A DNA stretch of 64,000 bases from Clostridia bacterium (GTDB lineage: Bacteria; Bacillota; Clostridia; Christensenellales; CAG-1252): NCBI GenBank assembly GCA_017394805.1, contig JAFPXC010000009.1:1-64000 (forward strand), in the 5' to 3' direction. Shown in pieces: positions 8,460 to 18,130 of the stretch (position 1 is its first letter; each line of letters opens with the position of its first letter). Position numbers and translations under genes: made by a program. The notes below the pieces were generated by a model. That model was not told where the DNA came from, did not search any database, and was given only the letters and a program-made list of their open reading frames with translations.

Positions 8460-10838
8460 ATGTATCGAGTAAAAAAGAGAGATGGTTCAGTCGTCGAATT
8501 TGACCTGAACAAGATCAAGAACGCCATTCAAGCGGCGTTCGACGCCACCAACACGCAGTACAGCAACGACATTTTGGATATGCTCACCTTGCGCGTCACC
8601 GCCGATTTCGGCAGCAAAGTCAAAGACGGGCTCATCGCCGTCGAAGACGTGCAGGACAGCGTCGAGGTCGTGCTCATTCAGACCAACTACGTGCAAGTTG
8701 CCAAGGCCTACATTCTCTACCGTAAGCAACACCAAAGCATCCGCGAGGTCGCGTCCACCGTCATCAACTATAAGGATACCATCGACAACTATCTGAAGAT
8801 CAACGATTGGCGCGTCAAAGAGAATTCCACCGTCACCTATTCGGTCGGCGGCCTCATTCTCAACAACTCGGGTGCTCTTACCGCCAACTATTGGCTTTCC
8901 GAGGTCTACGACGAGGAGATCGCCTCGGCGCACCGCAACGCGGACATTCACATTCACGACCTCAGCATGCTCACGGGTTATTGCGCGGGCTGGAGCCTCA
9001 AACAACTCATTCAAGAGGGCTTGGGCGGCATTCCCGGCAAGATTACGTCCTCTCCCGCCTCGCACTTGTCCACGTTGTGCAACCAGATGGTCAACTTCTT
9101 GGGCATCATGCAGAACGAGTGGGCGGGCGCGCAGGCTTTCTCCAGCTTCGACACCTATTTGGCCCCCTTCGTCAAGGTGGACAACCTCACCTACAAAGAG
9201 GTCAAGCAATGCATTCAGTCCTTCGTCTACGGCGTCAACACGCCCAGCCGTTGGGGCACGCAATCGCCCTTCACCAACATCACGTTGGACTGGGTGGTGC
9301 CCAACGACCTCGCCGAGTTGGACGCCATTGTGGGCGGCAAGAAGATGGACTTCAAATACAAGGATTGCGTAGAGGAGATGCGCATGGTCAACAAGGCCTT
9401 CATCGAGGTCATGATCGAGGGAGACGCCAATGGCCGCGGCTTCCAATACCCCATTCCCACCTACAGCATCACCCGCAACTTCGATTGGTCCGAGACCGAG
9501 AACAACCGCTTGTTGTTCGAGATGACCGCCAAGTACGGCACCCCCTATTTCTCCAACTATATCAACAGCGATATGGAGCCTTCGGACGTGCGCAGTATGT
9601 GCTGCCGCTTGCGCTTGGACCTTCGCGAGTTGCGCAAGAAATCGGGCGGCTACTTCGGTAGCGGCGAGTCCACGGGTTCGGTGGGCGTCGTCACCATCAA
9701 TATGCCCCGCATCGCCTATCTCTCCAAGGACGAAAACGAGTTCTTCGCCCGTTTGGACAAGATGATGGACATTGCGGCCCGCAGTTTGTCCATCAAGCGC
9801 AAGGTCATCACCCGCTTGATGGAGAACGGCCTCTATCCCTACACCAAGCACTATTTGGGTTCTTTCAACAACCACTTCTCCACCATCGGTTTGGTGGGTA
9901 TGAACGAGGCGTGCCTCAACGCCGCCTGGATCGGCAAGAACCTCGTGGATCCCGCTTCGCAGGAGTTCACCAAGCGCGTGCTCAACCATATGCGCGAGCG
10001 TTTGTCCGACTACCAAGAGGAGTATGGCGACCTGTACAACCTCGAGGCCACGCCCGCCGAGAGCACCAGTTTCCGTTTGGCCAAGCACGACAAGGTGCGC
10101 TATCCCGATATGATCTTCGCCAACATGAACGGCACCTGCTACTACACCAACAGTTCGCACTTGCCCGTGGGCTACACGTCCGACATTTTCGAGGCGCTGG
10201 ACATTCAGGACGAGTTGCAGACGTTGTACACGTCGGGCACCGTCTTCCACGCCTTCCTCGGTCAAAAATTGCCCGATTGGCGCGCGGCGGCCACCTTGGT
10301 GCGCAAGATCGCCGAGAACTATCGCCTGCCGTACTACACCTTGTCGCCCACCTATTCGGTGTGCGCCGAGCACGGCTACCTCACGGGTGAGCACTTCGTG
10401 TGCCCCAAGTGCGGCAAGAAGGCCGAGGTCTACAGCCGTATCACGGGCTACTATCGCCCCGTGCAGAATTGGAACGACGGCAAAACGCAGGAGTTCAAGG
10501 ATCGCAAGGTCTACGACATCGACCATTCGGTACTGCACCACGAGCGCGTGATGGATTCTCCCTGCTGCGGTGCGGACGCCTATGCGCCCGACTTCGCGCC
10601 CCAAGAGGACAAAGAGATCTTGCTCTTCGCCACCAAGACCTGTCCCAACTGCGCCATGGCCAAGTCCATGCTCAACAAGGCGGGCATCGCCTATCGCGTA
10701 GTGGACGCGGAAGAGAACAAGGATCTCACCATCGCCTACGGCGTCAAGAAAGCGCCCACCCTGATGGTGCCCAACGGCGCGGAGTACGTTCGCTACGAGA
10801 ACGCCAGCGAGATTCGCAAATATATCGAAAGCAAATAA
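8460..10838 (+). CDS. nrdD: Anaerobic ribonucleoside-triphosphate reductase with C-terminal glutaredoxin-like domain
   Basis: 792 residues. Class III reductase making dNTPs from NTPs by a glycyl radical. An N-terminal ATP-cone (YRVKKRDGSVVEFD, about 1-95) gives allosteric control, then the large catalytic barrel follows. Near the end come a zinc-binding CPKC pair, the glycyl-radical loop RITGYYRP with Gly near 663, and a second cysteine pair in SPCCG. Residues about 715-792 form a thioredoxin-fold domain with CPNC near 728-731 (LLFATKTCPNC, KKAPTLMVPNG), presumably its own reductant. ATG 8460 has GGGAGG upstream. A thioredoxin reductase-like gene follows. The activating enzyme gene nrdG is not in this window. 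Confidence 0.95.
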   Translation: MYRVKKRDGSVVEFDLNKIKNAIQAAFDATNTQYSNDILDMLTLRVTADFGSKVKDGLIAVEDVQDSVEVVLIQTNYVQVAKAYILYRKQHQSIREVASTVINYKDTIDNYLKINDWRVKENSTVTYSVGGLILNNSGALTANYWLSEVYDEEIASAHRNADIHIHDLSMLTGYCAGWSLKQLIQEGLGGIPGKITSSPASHLSTLCNQMVNFLGIMQNEWAGAQAFSSFDTYLAPFVKVDNLTYKEVKQCIQSFVYGVNTPSRWGTQSPFTNITLDWVVPNDLAELDAIVGGKKMDFKYKDCVEEMRMVNKAFIEVMIEGDANGRGFQYPIPTYSITRNFDWSETENNRLLFEMTAKYGTPYFSNYINSDMEPSDVRSMCCRLRLDLRELRKKSGGYFGSGESTGSVGVVTINMPRIAYLSKDENEFFARLDKMMDIAARSLSIKRKVITRLMENGLYPYTKHYLGSFNNHFSTIGLVGMNEACLNAAWIGKNLVDPASQEFTKRVLNHMRERLSDYQEEYGDLYNLEATPAESTSFRLAKHDKVRYPDMIFANMNGTCYYTNSSHLPVGYTSDIFEALDIQDELQTLYTSGTVFHAFLGQKLPDWRAAATLVRKIAENYRLPYYTLSPTYSVCAEHGYLTGEHFVCPKCGKKAEVYSRITGYYRPVQNWNDGKTQEFKDRKVYDIDHSVLHHERVMDSPCCGADAYAPDFAPQEDKEILLFATKTCPNCAMAKSMLNKAGIAYRVVDAEENKDLTIAYGVKKAPTLMVPNGAEYVRYENASEIRKYIESK

Positions 10839-10888
10839 AGTTTGTTTCCCCGATTCCTTTGTCGGGGGCACGAACGCCGATTATCCGA

Positions 10889-10916
10889 GAATTGCCTCAA
10901 CTTGTTGAGGCAATTT
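10889..10916 (+). terminator. Hairpin between nrdD and the flavoprotein gene
   Basis: A perfect 10-bp stem ATTGCCTCAA/TTGAGGCAAT (10891-10914) with a 4-base loop. The T-run is weak, so it may be a processing or partial-termination site. A second hairpin CCCCGA/TCGGGG lies at 10848-10867. Confidence 0.5.
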
Positions 10917-10944
10917 CTCCAAAATGCAAAAAGAGGAGTACACT

Positions 10945-11850
10945 ATGCACGATATCATCATCATAGGCGCAGGTATGGCGGGCATGACAGCCGCATTGTA
11001 TTGTTTACGCACGGACAAGAACGTGTTGATTTTGGAGGCCGAAACGGTGGGCGGCCAAATCGCCAATTCCCCCCGCGTGGAGAACTATCCCACCATCGAG
11101 GCCATCGGCGGCAGCGAGTTGGCCAACCGCCTGTTCGAGCAAGTGCTGTCGTTGGGCGCGGAGTTCGAGTTGGAGCGCGTGTTGCGTGTGGACAAAGTGG
11201 CCGAAAAGCACTTCGTCGTCACCACCGACTACGGCACGCACGAGGGCAAAGCCGTCATCGTGGCGGCGGGCGCCAAGCATCGCCCGCTGGGGTTGCCCCG
11301 CGAGGAAGAACTCGTGGGCAAGGGCGTGTCCTATTGCGCCGTGTGCGACGGCCCCTTCTTCAAAGGGGAAGAGATCGCCCTCATCGGCGGCGCCAATTCG
11401 GCCTTGCAGTACGCGTTGGCCCTGTCTTCCTATTGCACCAAGGTACACATGATCGTCCTTCTCGACTATCTTATGGGCGAGGAGGCCCTCATGCGCGCGG
11501 TGCGCAACACCCCCAACGTGCAGATCTATATGGAAACGGTGTGCGAGGAATTTATCGGCTCGCCCGAGCTTACGGCCATTCGCATTCGCAACAAGGACGG
11601 CGAAAAGGTACTCCCCGTCAAGGGCGCGTTCGTGGCCATCGGGCAGATGCCCGACAACGAGGCCTATACCAACCTTGCCGACCTCAATCAATGGGGCTAT
11701 TTCGATTCGGGCGAAGATTGCACCACCCGCACGGAGGGCTTTTTCGTGGCGGGCGACTGCCGCAGCAAGCGAGTCAGGCAACTCACCACGGCCGCCGCAG
11801 ACGGTGCTTCGGCCGCCATCGCCGCCTGCAATTACCTCTTGCGGGAGTAG
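10945..11850 (+). CDS. Thioredoxin reductase-like flavoprotein lacking the NADPH signature
   Basis: 301 residues. The FAD-binding GAGMAGMTAAL at the start, the redox-active CAVC pair near 131-134 (SYCAVCDGPFF) and the C-terminal AGDCRSK ... QLTTAAADG segment place it with low-molecular-weight thioredoxin reductases. The second nucleotide fold reads GGANSALQYALAL, and the HRRxxxR motif that grips the NADPH phosphate is absent: the corresponding stretch is VHMIVLLDYLMGEEALMR. Clostridial ferredoxin-dependent flavin thioredoxin reductases lack this motif, so ferredoxin may be the electron donor (inference). AGAGGAG precedes ATG 10945. Its place after the NrdD-glutaredoxin fusion suggests it recycles that domain. 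Confidence 0.85.
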   Translation: MHDIIIIGAGMAGMTAALYCLRTDKNVLILEAETVGGQIANSPRVENYPTIEAIGGSELANRLFEQVLSLGAEFELERVLRVDKVAEKHFVVTTDYGTHEGKAVIVAAGAKHRPLGLPREEELVGKGVSYCAVCDGPFFKGEEIALIGGANSALQYALALSSYCTKVHMIVLLDYLMGEEALMRAVRNTPNVQIYMETVCEEFIGSPELTAIRIRNKDGEKVLPVKGAFVAIGQMPDNEAYTNLADLNQWGYFDSGEDCTTRTEGFFVAGDCRSKRVRQLTTAAADGASAAIAACNYLLRE

Positions 11851-11861
11851 ACTGTTTTTTT

Positions 11862-11884
11862 GCGGGCTTCGGCCCGCTTTTTTT
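11862..11884 (+). terminator. Terminator of the thioredoxin reductase-like gene
   Basis: GCGGGC, loop TTCG, GCCCGC (11862-11877) followed by seven T. Confidence 0.85.
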
Positions 11885-11952
11885 ACGAATACGCGGAGAG
11901 CGTTTCTACGGGGCGCGTAGCACGGCGCGGTAGGGTAGCGCGCGTATTCGTA
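11884..11952. repeat. 12-bp inverted repeat enclosing a GC-rich loop
   Basis: TACGAATACGCG (11884-11895) and CGCGTATTCGTA (11941-11952) are perfect inverse complements around 45 GC-rich bases, between two terminators. Confidence 0.6.
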
Positions 11953-11958
11953 TCAAAA

Positions 11959-11982
11959 AAGCCCCCGACGTCGGGGGCTTTT
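11959..11982. terminator. Bidirectional terminator
   Basis: A-run, then GCCCCCGAC/GTCGGGGGC (11961-11978), then a T-run. It serves the beta-lactamase-like gene on the minus strand. A near-identical module sits at 28508-28532. Confidence 0.85.
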
Positions 11983-11999
11983 GCGTACCATCGTGCTGT

Positions 12000-13817
12000 T
12001 TATTGCTTGTCTTTGGGCTTGGCGGGAGCCTTTTTGCCGCTTGCGGATTGCTTCTTTTGGGCGGGTTTGGCTTGCGCTTTTGGTTTGGCGGGTTGCTTCT
12101 TGGCGGTCGGTTTTTCGTTTTCTTCCGCGGGCGCTTTGTAGGCGACGGGGAAAGAGGGCGTAAAGAGGTTTCTCATCTTGGTGGCGATGAGGTTTTTGTC
12201 GATGAGTTTGCCGGCATTCGCCACCAAGCGTTTGGTGGCCTCGTCCAACGAATCCAGCAAGGCCTCGATGAAGCCCGTGGACGGATTTTCGCTGAGCGAT
12301 ACGGTCAGGCGGTCGAAGGTCTTGCCGAACGAGATGGCGATATACCGCGAAGATGCGTATTCCAAGAGGTACAGACGTATCACCAGCACGGGCTCGCCGC
12401 GCTCGTTGAGGACGAAGCGCCCGTCCGCCACGCAATCGTACAGATTGCCGTAGAAGTCGTAGGTGCCGCGCACCCCCTCGGCGAAGTTGAAGCGTAGGGG
12501 CGTTTCTTCTCCGTGTTCTTTTACCCACAAAGTCCAAACGCCGCCTTCCTCGGTAAGGCGCAGTCCCTTGATGCCTTTGGCGTAGGTGCCCATCTCGTTT
12601 TGCATGAGCAAAGGCAATAGACCGCACGAGTTGGCGATCTTGTCCTTGGGCACGTATTCCCTATCGCGTATTTCGTCGAGCAAATAGTGCAAAGAGGGGT
12701 CGTCCGCGAGGTCGCGGGGCGCTTGCTCGGGCACGAGGTCGAAGTTGGCGGGCGCGGCCTCTGCGAAATACTTTGCGCCGATGGTGTAGATATTGCTGCC
12801 GTGGAAGGCCTCGTTGTTGGCGCAACACATCACCACGACGACGCCGCTACGGCGCCAGATATGCACTTCTTGGTTAAACATACCGTTGAAACAGCAGAAG
12901 TCCTTGTCGTCGTCCACCCACATTTGGTAGCCGTAGTCGAAGCGGTGCCCCACTTTGGTGGAGGCGATTTGCTTGTGACTCATTTGGTCTATCCATTCTT
13001 CGGACAGCACGCGTTTGCCTTGCCACATGCCTTTGCCCTGCACCAGCAAGCCCAATTTGGCCATATCCTCGGGCAGGATATACAGACCCCAACCCGATTT
13101 GGTGACGCCCTCGGGCGAATGCTCGAAGTAGGTGGCGTTGAGCCCCAGCGGCGCAAATATTTTCTCCCTCACGTAGTCGGCCATCGTGCGCCCCGTAATG
13201 GCTTGGATGCACGCGCCAATTATATAGGTGTTGAGGGAATTGTACTCGAATTTAGCGCCGATTTTGAACTTGTTGGGCGAATCGAAAAAGCCCTTCGTCC
13301 ATTTGAGCGAGGTCGCGCTCTCTATCTCGTTGAACGTGTTGCCCGTGCTCATGGTCAGCAGATGGCGAAGGGTGATCTTCTTGTTCTGCAAATTGCCCAC
13401 CTTGTTGTCTATGCCGAGAATGGTCGATACGGGCGCGTCCAGATCCACCTTGCCCTCGTCCCACAAGGCACCGAGGGCCAAAGCGGTCACGGTCTTGGTG
13501 GCCGAGAACACGCAGTCCCAACTATCCGGCACGTAGGGGTGCTCGTAGCGTTCGGCGATGACCTTGCCGTCCTTCAGGACGAGTATGCGGTTGGCGCGAA
13601 TGGCGGGGTCGCGGCGAATTTCGCTGAGGAAAGACTGCACGTAGGCCGAGGACAAGCCTACGTCCTCGGGTAGGGCGCGGGGCAAAGACTCCACCTCTCC
13701 CGCGTACACCACCGTCTTGTCCGGTTTTTTGTTCTTGACGGTGTGCACGGTGGGCTTGTCCGTGTTGAGATTGCGCAAAAGTACGATGATACTACTGATT
13801 GCCGAGCCTAAGGGCAT
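12000..13817 (-). CDS. Serine beta-lactamase-like hydrolase with Lys/Ala/Pro-rich tail
   Basis: 605 residues. The N-terminal half is a class C beta-lactamase/penicillin-binding fold: the nucleophile motif SATK (Ser105, Lys108), the YNS motif near 192-194 and extended similarity through RHLLTMSTGN and GWGLYILPEDMAKLGLL. Such enzymes act as D-amino-acid peptidases or esterases as often as lactamases. A second domain of unknown function follows (about 370-565), then a 37-residue tail rich in Lys, Ala, Pro and Gln, resembling histone H1-like or nucleic-acid-binding tails. No signal peptide is evident, so it may be cytoplasmic. ATG 13817 follows a near-perfect AAGGAGG site; the frame is open slightly further upstream. 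Confidence 0.85.
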   Translation of the reverse strand: MPLGSAISSIIVLLRNLNTDKPTVHTVKNKKPDKTVVYAGEVESLPRALPEDVGLSSAYVQSFLSEIRRDPAIRANRILVLKDGKVIAERYEHPYVPDSWDCVFSATKTVTALALGALWDEGKVDLDAPVSTILGIDNKVGNLQNKKITLRHLLTMSTGNTFNEIESATSLKWTKGFFDSPNKFKIGAKFEYNSLNTYIIGACIQAITGRTMADYVREKIFAPLGLNATYFEHSPEGVTKSGWGLYILPEDMAKLGLLVQGKGMWQGKRVLSEEWIDQMSHKQIASTKVGHRFDYGYQMWVDDDKDFCCFNGMFNQEVHIWRRSGVVVVMCCANNEAFHGSNIYTIGAKYFAEAAPANFDLVPEQAPRDLADDPSLHYLLDEIRDREYVPKDKIANSCGLLPLLMQNEMGTYAKGIKGLRLTEEGGVWTLWVKEHGEETPLRFNFAEGVRGTYDFYGNLYDCVADGRFVLNERGEPVLVIRLYLLEYASSRYIAISFGKTFDRLTVSLSENPSTGFIEALLDSLDEATKRLVANAGKLIDKNLIATKMRNLFTPSFPVAYKAPAEENEKPTAKKQPAKPKAQAKPAQKKQSASGKKAPAKPKDKQ

Positions 13818-13937
13818 ACTATATCCTCCTTTCGGCGCTATGCGCCCAAGTTTCGTCGCCACGGGTGCCTACTGCGCCCACGCAGTCGCGTTTTGCATCA
13901 AAAAGGGGGTGACGTACCCCTGTTTTTTTGTCCAAAC

Positions 13938-14729
13938 TCAAAGCAAAATGCCCAAGTGATTGACCTGAAACGCCCGTCTGTTGAGTTCGTACGCCGAGCG
14001 CGTGCGCATCATATAGTCCTCGATAAGGCGTATGGCGATGGGTTGCAGCTTGTCCAACAGTTCTTCGAGGGACAAGCGCGTGGTCCATTGTCCGTTGCGG
14101 ATGGTTTCCCACTCCCGATGATTGCGGTTGAGATAGTCCAACTCGGGCAGATTGTACCCGGCGGGCACGGGGCCTATATCGTGCTCGGTCAGGCACTTGT
14201 ACACCTGCTTTTGCCCGATGGCGTGTTGCACCACGGCGCACACGGCGCGCTCGTACATTTTGGCGATATCCTCGGCCACGTCCGCCTTCACGTCGTTGCG
14301 GCGCAGTTCCTCCAACTTGCCGTCAAGGTAGGCGTTGGCGATGTGCAAATCCACCGAATCTTTGATTTGCTCGAAGGTCAGCACGTCCTTGCCGTCGTCG
14401 AAATAGTGTCCCACCCCGTTCTCGGCGAGGTAGTGCAGATAGGGATTGAGACGGCTGTCCAAGAGGTAGTGCGTCAGCATACCCAACATATAGGACAACT
14501 GGCACTTGCTGCCGCTCTCGTACACGTGCGCCCCCGTCTGCTCGAAGAGTTCGTACGGCTCCGCCACGTCCATCTCGGCGGGCAATCGGCCCAAAGGCGC
14601 CATCACGTCCGCGCCCAAAGCCCCCAAGCGATAGGCGTCGGGATACAACCGAATGACGGCATTCGGCGCATAGGACAACTTATCCTTGAGTTGCATGGCG
14701 AAATAGAGGTGGGTATAGTGACCGGGCAT
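13938..14729 (-). CDS. Zinc-dependent phospholipase C-like protein
   Basis: 263 residues, resembling the bacterial zinc-dependent phospholipase C fold (PF00882). Histidine and acidic residues fit the expected metal-ligand pattern: PGHYTHLYFA at the start, GALGADVM near 40, and MLGMLTHYLLDSRLNPYLHY near 90-110. No signal peptide is visible, whereas classical secreted enzymes have one, so this belongs to the cytoplasmic branch common in Clostridia, whose substrate is unknown. The start at 14729 is set by AGGAGA upstream and by the conserved PGHYTH beginning. Confidence 0.8.
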   Translation of the reverse strand: MPGHYTHLYFAMQLKDKLSYAPNAVIRLYPDAYRLGALGADVMAPLGRLPAEMDVAEPYELFEQTGAHVYESGSKCQLSYMLGMLTHYLLDSRLNPYLHYLAENGVGHYFDDGKDVLTFEQIKDSVDLHIANAYLDGKLEELRRNDVKADVAEDIAKMYERAVCAVVQHAIGQKQVYKCLTEHDIGPVPAGYNLPELDYLNRNHREWETIRNGQWTTRLSLEELLDKLQPIAIRLIEDYMMRTRSAYELNRRAFQVNHLGILL

Positions 14730-14856
14730 AATGTCTCCTGTCGCGCCCCGCAACTTCCATAACGGTCGCGCTTCTCCTTCATTATACCCCACTCGCCGCC
14801 AAAAGTAAAGAGCGCAACCAAAACGAATCCAATTTTTTGAAATCGGCGACAAATGC

Positions 14857-14886
14857 TTGCCTAAGTATGTAGATAGGATATATAAT
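14857..14886 (+). promoter_or_regulatory. Promoter of the guaB-fhs-folD operon
   Basis: TTGCCT (14857-14862), an 18-base spacer and TATAAT (14881-14886), about 65 bases before the ATG. No purine riboswitch was recognised in the short leader. Confidence 0.7.
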
Positions 14887-14950
14887 GTTATAAAATATTT
14901 TTTTGCGTGCTACACGCCTGCGCGTGCGGCGTAAGAGAAAAGGAGAGATT

Positions 14951-16456
14951 ATGGCATACTACTATAACGAACCCGCCCGTACATTCAGCGAATATTTGCT
15001 CATTCCGGGATATACCGATGAAAATTGCATTCCCAAAAACGTATGCTTACATACGCCTTTGACCAAGTTCCGCAAAGGGGAGACGCCCGCCATCACCTTG
15101 CACATTCCCATGGTCAGCGCCATCATGCAGTCGGTGTCCAACGACACGATGGCCATCGCGTTGGCGAAGGAAGGCGGCCTTTCGTTCATCTACGGCTCGC
15201 AGTCCATCGAGGACGAGGCCGAAATGGTGCGCCGCGTCAAGAAATACAGAGCGGGCTACGTAGTAAGCGACAGCAATCTCAAACCCACCGACACCTTGAA
15301 GGACGTGTTGCACTTGGTCGAAACGCGCGGCCACAACACCATCGCCGTCACCTCGGACGGCACCGCGAACGGCAAACTGTTGGGCATCGTGACGAGCCGC
15401 GACTATCGCGTGAGCCGCATGGCCGAGACCGAAGTGGTATCCGACTTTATGACGCCCCTCGAGAAGTTGGTGGTGGCCTCCGCCGACACCACGTTGAGCG
15501 AGGCCAACGACATTATTTGGGAGCACAAACTCAACTCCCTGCCCTTGGTGGACGAAAACGGCAATTTGGCCTATTTCGTCTTCCGCAAGGACTACGCTTC
15601 GCACAAAGAAAACCCCGAGGAACTCCTCGACCACAACAAGCGCTATTTGGTGGGCGCGGGCATCAATACCCTCGACTACGAGCGCAGAGTACCCGCCCTC
15701 ATCGAAGCGGGCGCGGACGTGTTGTGCATAGACAGCAGCGAGGGCTACACCGTTTGGCAAAAGCGCACCCTCGACTTCATTCGCCAAAAGTACGGCGACA
15801 CCGTCAAAGTGGGCGCGGGCAACGTGGTAGACCGCGACGGTTTCCTCTTCCTCGCCAAAGCGGGCGCCGATTTCGTCAAGATCGGCATCGGCGGCGGTAG
15901 CATCTGCATCACCCGCGAGCAAAAGGGCATCGGCAGAGGACAGGCCACGGCCGTCATCGAAGTGGCGGCGGCCCGCGACGAGTATTTCAAAGAGACGGGC
16001 GTCTATATCCCCATCTGCTCGGACGGCGGCATCGTACACGACTACCACATGACCTTGGCGTTGGCCATGGGCGCCGACTTTTTGATGCTCGGTCGCTATT
16101 TCGCCCGTTTCGACGAAAGCCCCACCAACAAACTGAATATCGGCGGCGCGTACGTCAAAGAGTATTGGGGCGAGGGCTCCAACCGCGCGCGCAATTGGCA
16201 ACGCTACGATTTGGGCGGCAAGAGCGGCCTCGGCTTCGAGGAGGGCGTCGATAGTTACGTGCCCTACGCCGGCAGTCTCAAAGACAACGTGGCCAAGAGT
16301 CTCTACAAAGTGCGCTCCACCATGTGCAACTGCGGCGTGACCACCATCGAGGCCTTGCACCGCGAGGCCAAACTCACGTTGGTCTCCGCCACGTCCATCG
16401 TCGAGGGCGGTAGCCACGACGTCATCACCAAAAACACCAATTTCAACAATAACTAA
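14951..16456 (+). CDS. guaB: IMP dehydrogenase family protein
   Basis: 501 residues, the length of IMP dehydrogenase, which oxidises IMP to XMP with NAD+ in guanine nucleotide synthesis. A (beta/alpha)8 barrel is interrupted by two CBS domains (about 100-215; [20 protein letters not shown], then [10 protein letters not shown]). The catalytic cysteine is in [12 protein letters not shown] and the phosphate-binding region in ICSDGGI. The sequence departs from typical GuaB in the flap region, so a related nucleotide reductase cannot be excluded. ATG 14951 follows AGGAGA. The stop codon overlaps the start of fhs by one base, which indicates an operon. Confidence 0.85.
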   Translation: MAYYYNEPARTFSEYLLIPGYTDENCIPKNVCLHTPLTKFRKGETPAITLHIPMVSAIMQSVSNDTMAIALAKEGGLSFIYGSQSIEDEAEMVRRVKKYRAGYVVSDSNLKPTDTLKDVLHLVETRGHNTIAVTSDGTANGKLLGIVTSRDYRVSRMAETEVVSDFMTPLEKLVVASADTTLSEANDIIWEHKLNSLPLVDENGNLAYFVFRKDYASHKENPEELLDHNKRYLVGAGINTLDYERRVPALIEAGADVLCIDSSEGYTVWQKRTLDFIRQKYGDTVKVGAGNVVDRDGFLFLAKAGADFVKIGIGGGSICITREQKGIGRGQATAVIEVAAARDEYFKETGVYIPICSDGGIVHDYHMTLALAMGADFLMLGRYFARFDESPTNKLNIGGAYVKEYWGEGSNRARNWQRYDLGGKSGLGFEEGVDSYVPYAGSLKDNVAKSLYKVRSTMCNCGVTTIEALHREAKLTLVSATSIVEGGSHDVITKNTNFNNN

Positions 16457-18129
16457 TGACGGATATGCTTACGGATATTGAGATCGCACAACGCCATACG
16501 ATGCTGCCCATCGACCAAATCGCCCACACGGCGGGGCTAAACCTCGACGACGTGGAGTTCTATGGTCGCTACAAGGCCAAGTTGAATCCCGCGCTGAGTA
16601 CGTTGCCGCCCAAAGGCAAACTCATCTTGGTGACGGCCATCAACCCCACCGCGGCGGGCGAAGGCAAAACCACCACCACCGTCGGTCTTGCGGACGGCTT
16701 GCGCCGCATAGGCAAAAAGGCCGTCGTGGCCTTGCGCGAGCCGAGTCTCGGCCCCGTGTTCGGAGTCAAAGGCGGCGCTACGGGGGGCGGATACGCCCAA
16801 GTGGTGCCCATGGAAGACATCAACCTGCATTTCACGGGGGATTTCCACGCCATCGGCGCGGCCAACAATCTTTTGGCCGCCATGCTCGACAACCACGTTT
16901 TCCAGGGCAACGAGTTGCGCATAGACCTCGACAACGTGGTATGGACGCGTTGCGTGGATATGAACGACCGCCAACTGCGCAATATCGACTGCGGCTTGGG
17001 CGGGGGCAAAAACGGCGTGCCGCGCCGCGACCACTTCTGCATCACGGTGGCCAGCGAGATCATGGCGGTGCTGTGTCTTGCCGAGTCGCTTGCCGACCTC
17101 AAAGCGCGGTTGGGGCGCATCGTCGTGGCCTACGACGTTTGGGGCGCGCCCGTCACGGCGCACGATTTGCACGCCGAGGGGGCTATGGCCGCTTTGCTCA
17201 AAGAGGCCGTCAAGCCCAACCTCGTGCAGACGTTGGAGGGCACGCCCGCTCTGGTGCACGGCGGCCCCTTCGCCAATATCGCGCACGGGTGCAATTCGGT
17301 CATCGCCACCAAGACGGCCATGGCCTTGGGCGAGTACGCGGTCACCGAGGCGGGCTTCGGCGCCGACCTCGGCGCGGAGAAGTTTTTGGATATCAAATGC
17401 CGCTTGGCGGGGCTTACCCCCAACGCGGTGGTCATCGTGGCCACCGTGCGCGCGCTCAAATTGCACGGCGGTATGGACAAAGCCGCGCTCAAAGAGGAGA
17501 ACGTCGACGCGCTGCTTCGCGGTTGTCCCAACCTGCGCCGCCACGTGGAGAATATCACGGGCGTGTACGGCTTGCCCGCCGTGGTGGCCATCAACCGCTT
17601 CCCCACCGATACGGATAGGGAGATAGCGGCGCTCGAAGCGGCGCTTGCGGATCTGCCCTGCAAAGTGGTGCTGTCCGACGTATGGGCCAAAGGCGGCTTG
17701 GGCGCCGTGGACCTCGCGGAGGAAGTGGTGCGCCTGTGCGACCTGCCTTCGCATTTCCGCTTCGCCTATCGGTTGGACGAGGGCGGCATAGAGGACAAGA
17801 TACGCGCGGTCGCTCAACGCATATACGGCGCGGACGACGTGGTTTTGGAAGAGGGCGTCAAGGCCCAGATCGAACGGCTCGAGCGCGACGGCTACCGCGA
17901 GGTGCCCGTCTGCATGGCCAAGACGCAGTACAGTTTTTCGGACGACGCCACCCTTTTGGGCGCACCCACGGGGTTCAAAGTGTCCGTCAAAGGCGTCAAA
18001 GTGTCCGCGGGCGCGGGCTTCGTGGTGGTGTACACGGGCAACATTATGACCATGCCCGGCCTTCCCAAAGTGCCGGCGGCCGACAACATAGACGTGGACG
18101 CTTCGGGCGTCATTACGGGACTGTTTTGA
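16456..18129 (+). CDS. fhs: Formate-tetrahydrofolate ligase
   Basis: 557 residues, normal length. Makes 10-formyl-THF from formate, THF and ATP. The P-loop-like [20 protein letters not shown] near residue 60 and [20 protein letters not shown] are family signatures. TAATG overlap with the upstream IMP dehydrogenase and a 1-base gap to folD point to translational coupling. Together with FolD it supplies C1 units for purines, Met and thymidylate, or runs the methyl branch toward formate. Confidence 0.97.
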   Translation: MTDMLTDIEIAQRHTMLPIDQIAHTAGLNLDDVEFYGRYKAKLNPALSTLPPKGKLILVTAINPTAAGEGKTTTTVGLADGLRRIGKKAVVALREPSLGPVFGVKGGATGGGYAQVVPMEDINLHFTGDFHAIGAANNLLAAMLDNHVFQGNELRIDLDNVVWTRCVDMNDRQLRNIDCGLGGGKNGVPRRDHFCITVASEIMAVLCLAESLADLKARLGRIVVAYDVWGAPVTAHDLHAEGAMAALLKEAVKPNLVQTLEGTPALVHGGPFANIAHGCNSVIATKTAMALGEYAVTEAGFGADLGAEKFLDIKCRLAGLTPNAVVIVATVRALKLHGGMDKAALKEENVDALLRGCPNLRRHVENITGVYGLPAVVAINRFPTDTDREIAALEAALADLPCKVVLSDVWAKGGLGAVDLAEEVVRLCDLPSHFRFAYRLDEGGIEDKIRAVAQRIYGADDVVLEEGVKAQIERLERDGYREVPVCMAKTQYSFSDDATLLGAPTGFKVSVKGVKVSAGAGFVVVYTGNIMTMPGLPKVPAADNIDVDASGVITGLF

Positions 18130-18130
18130 T

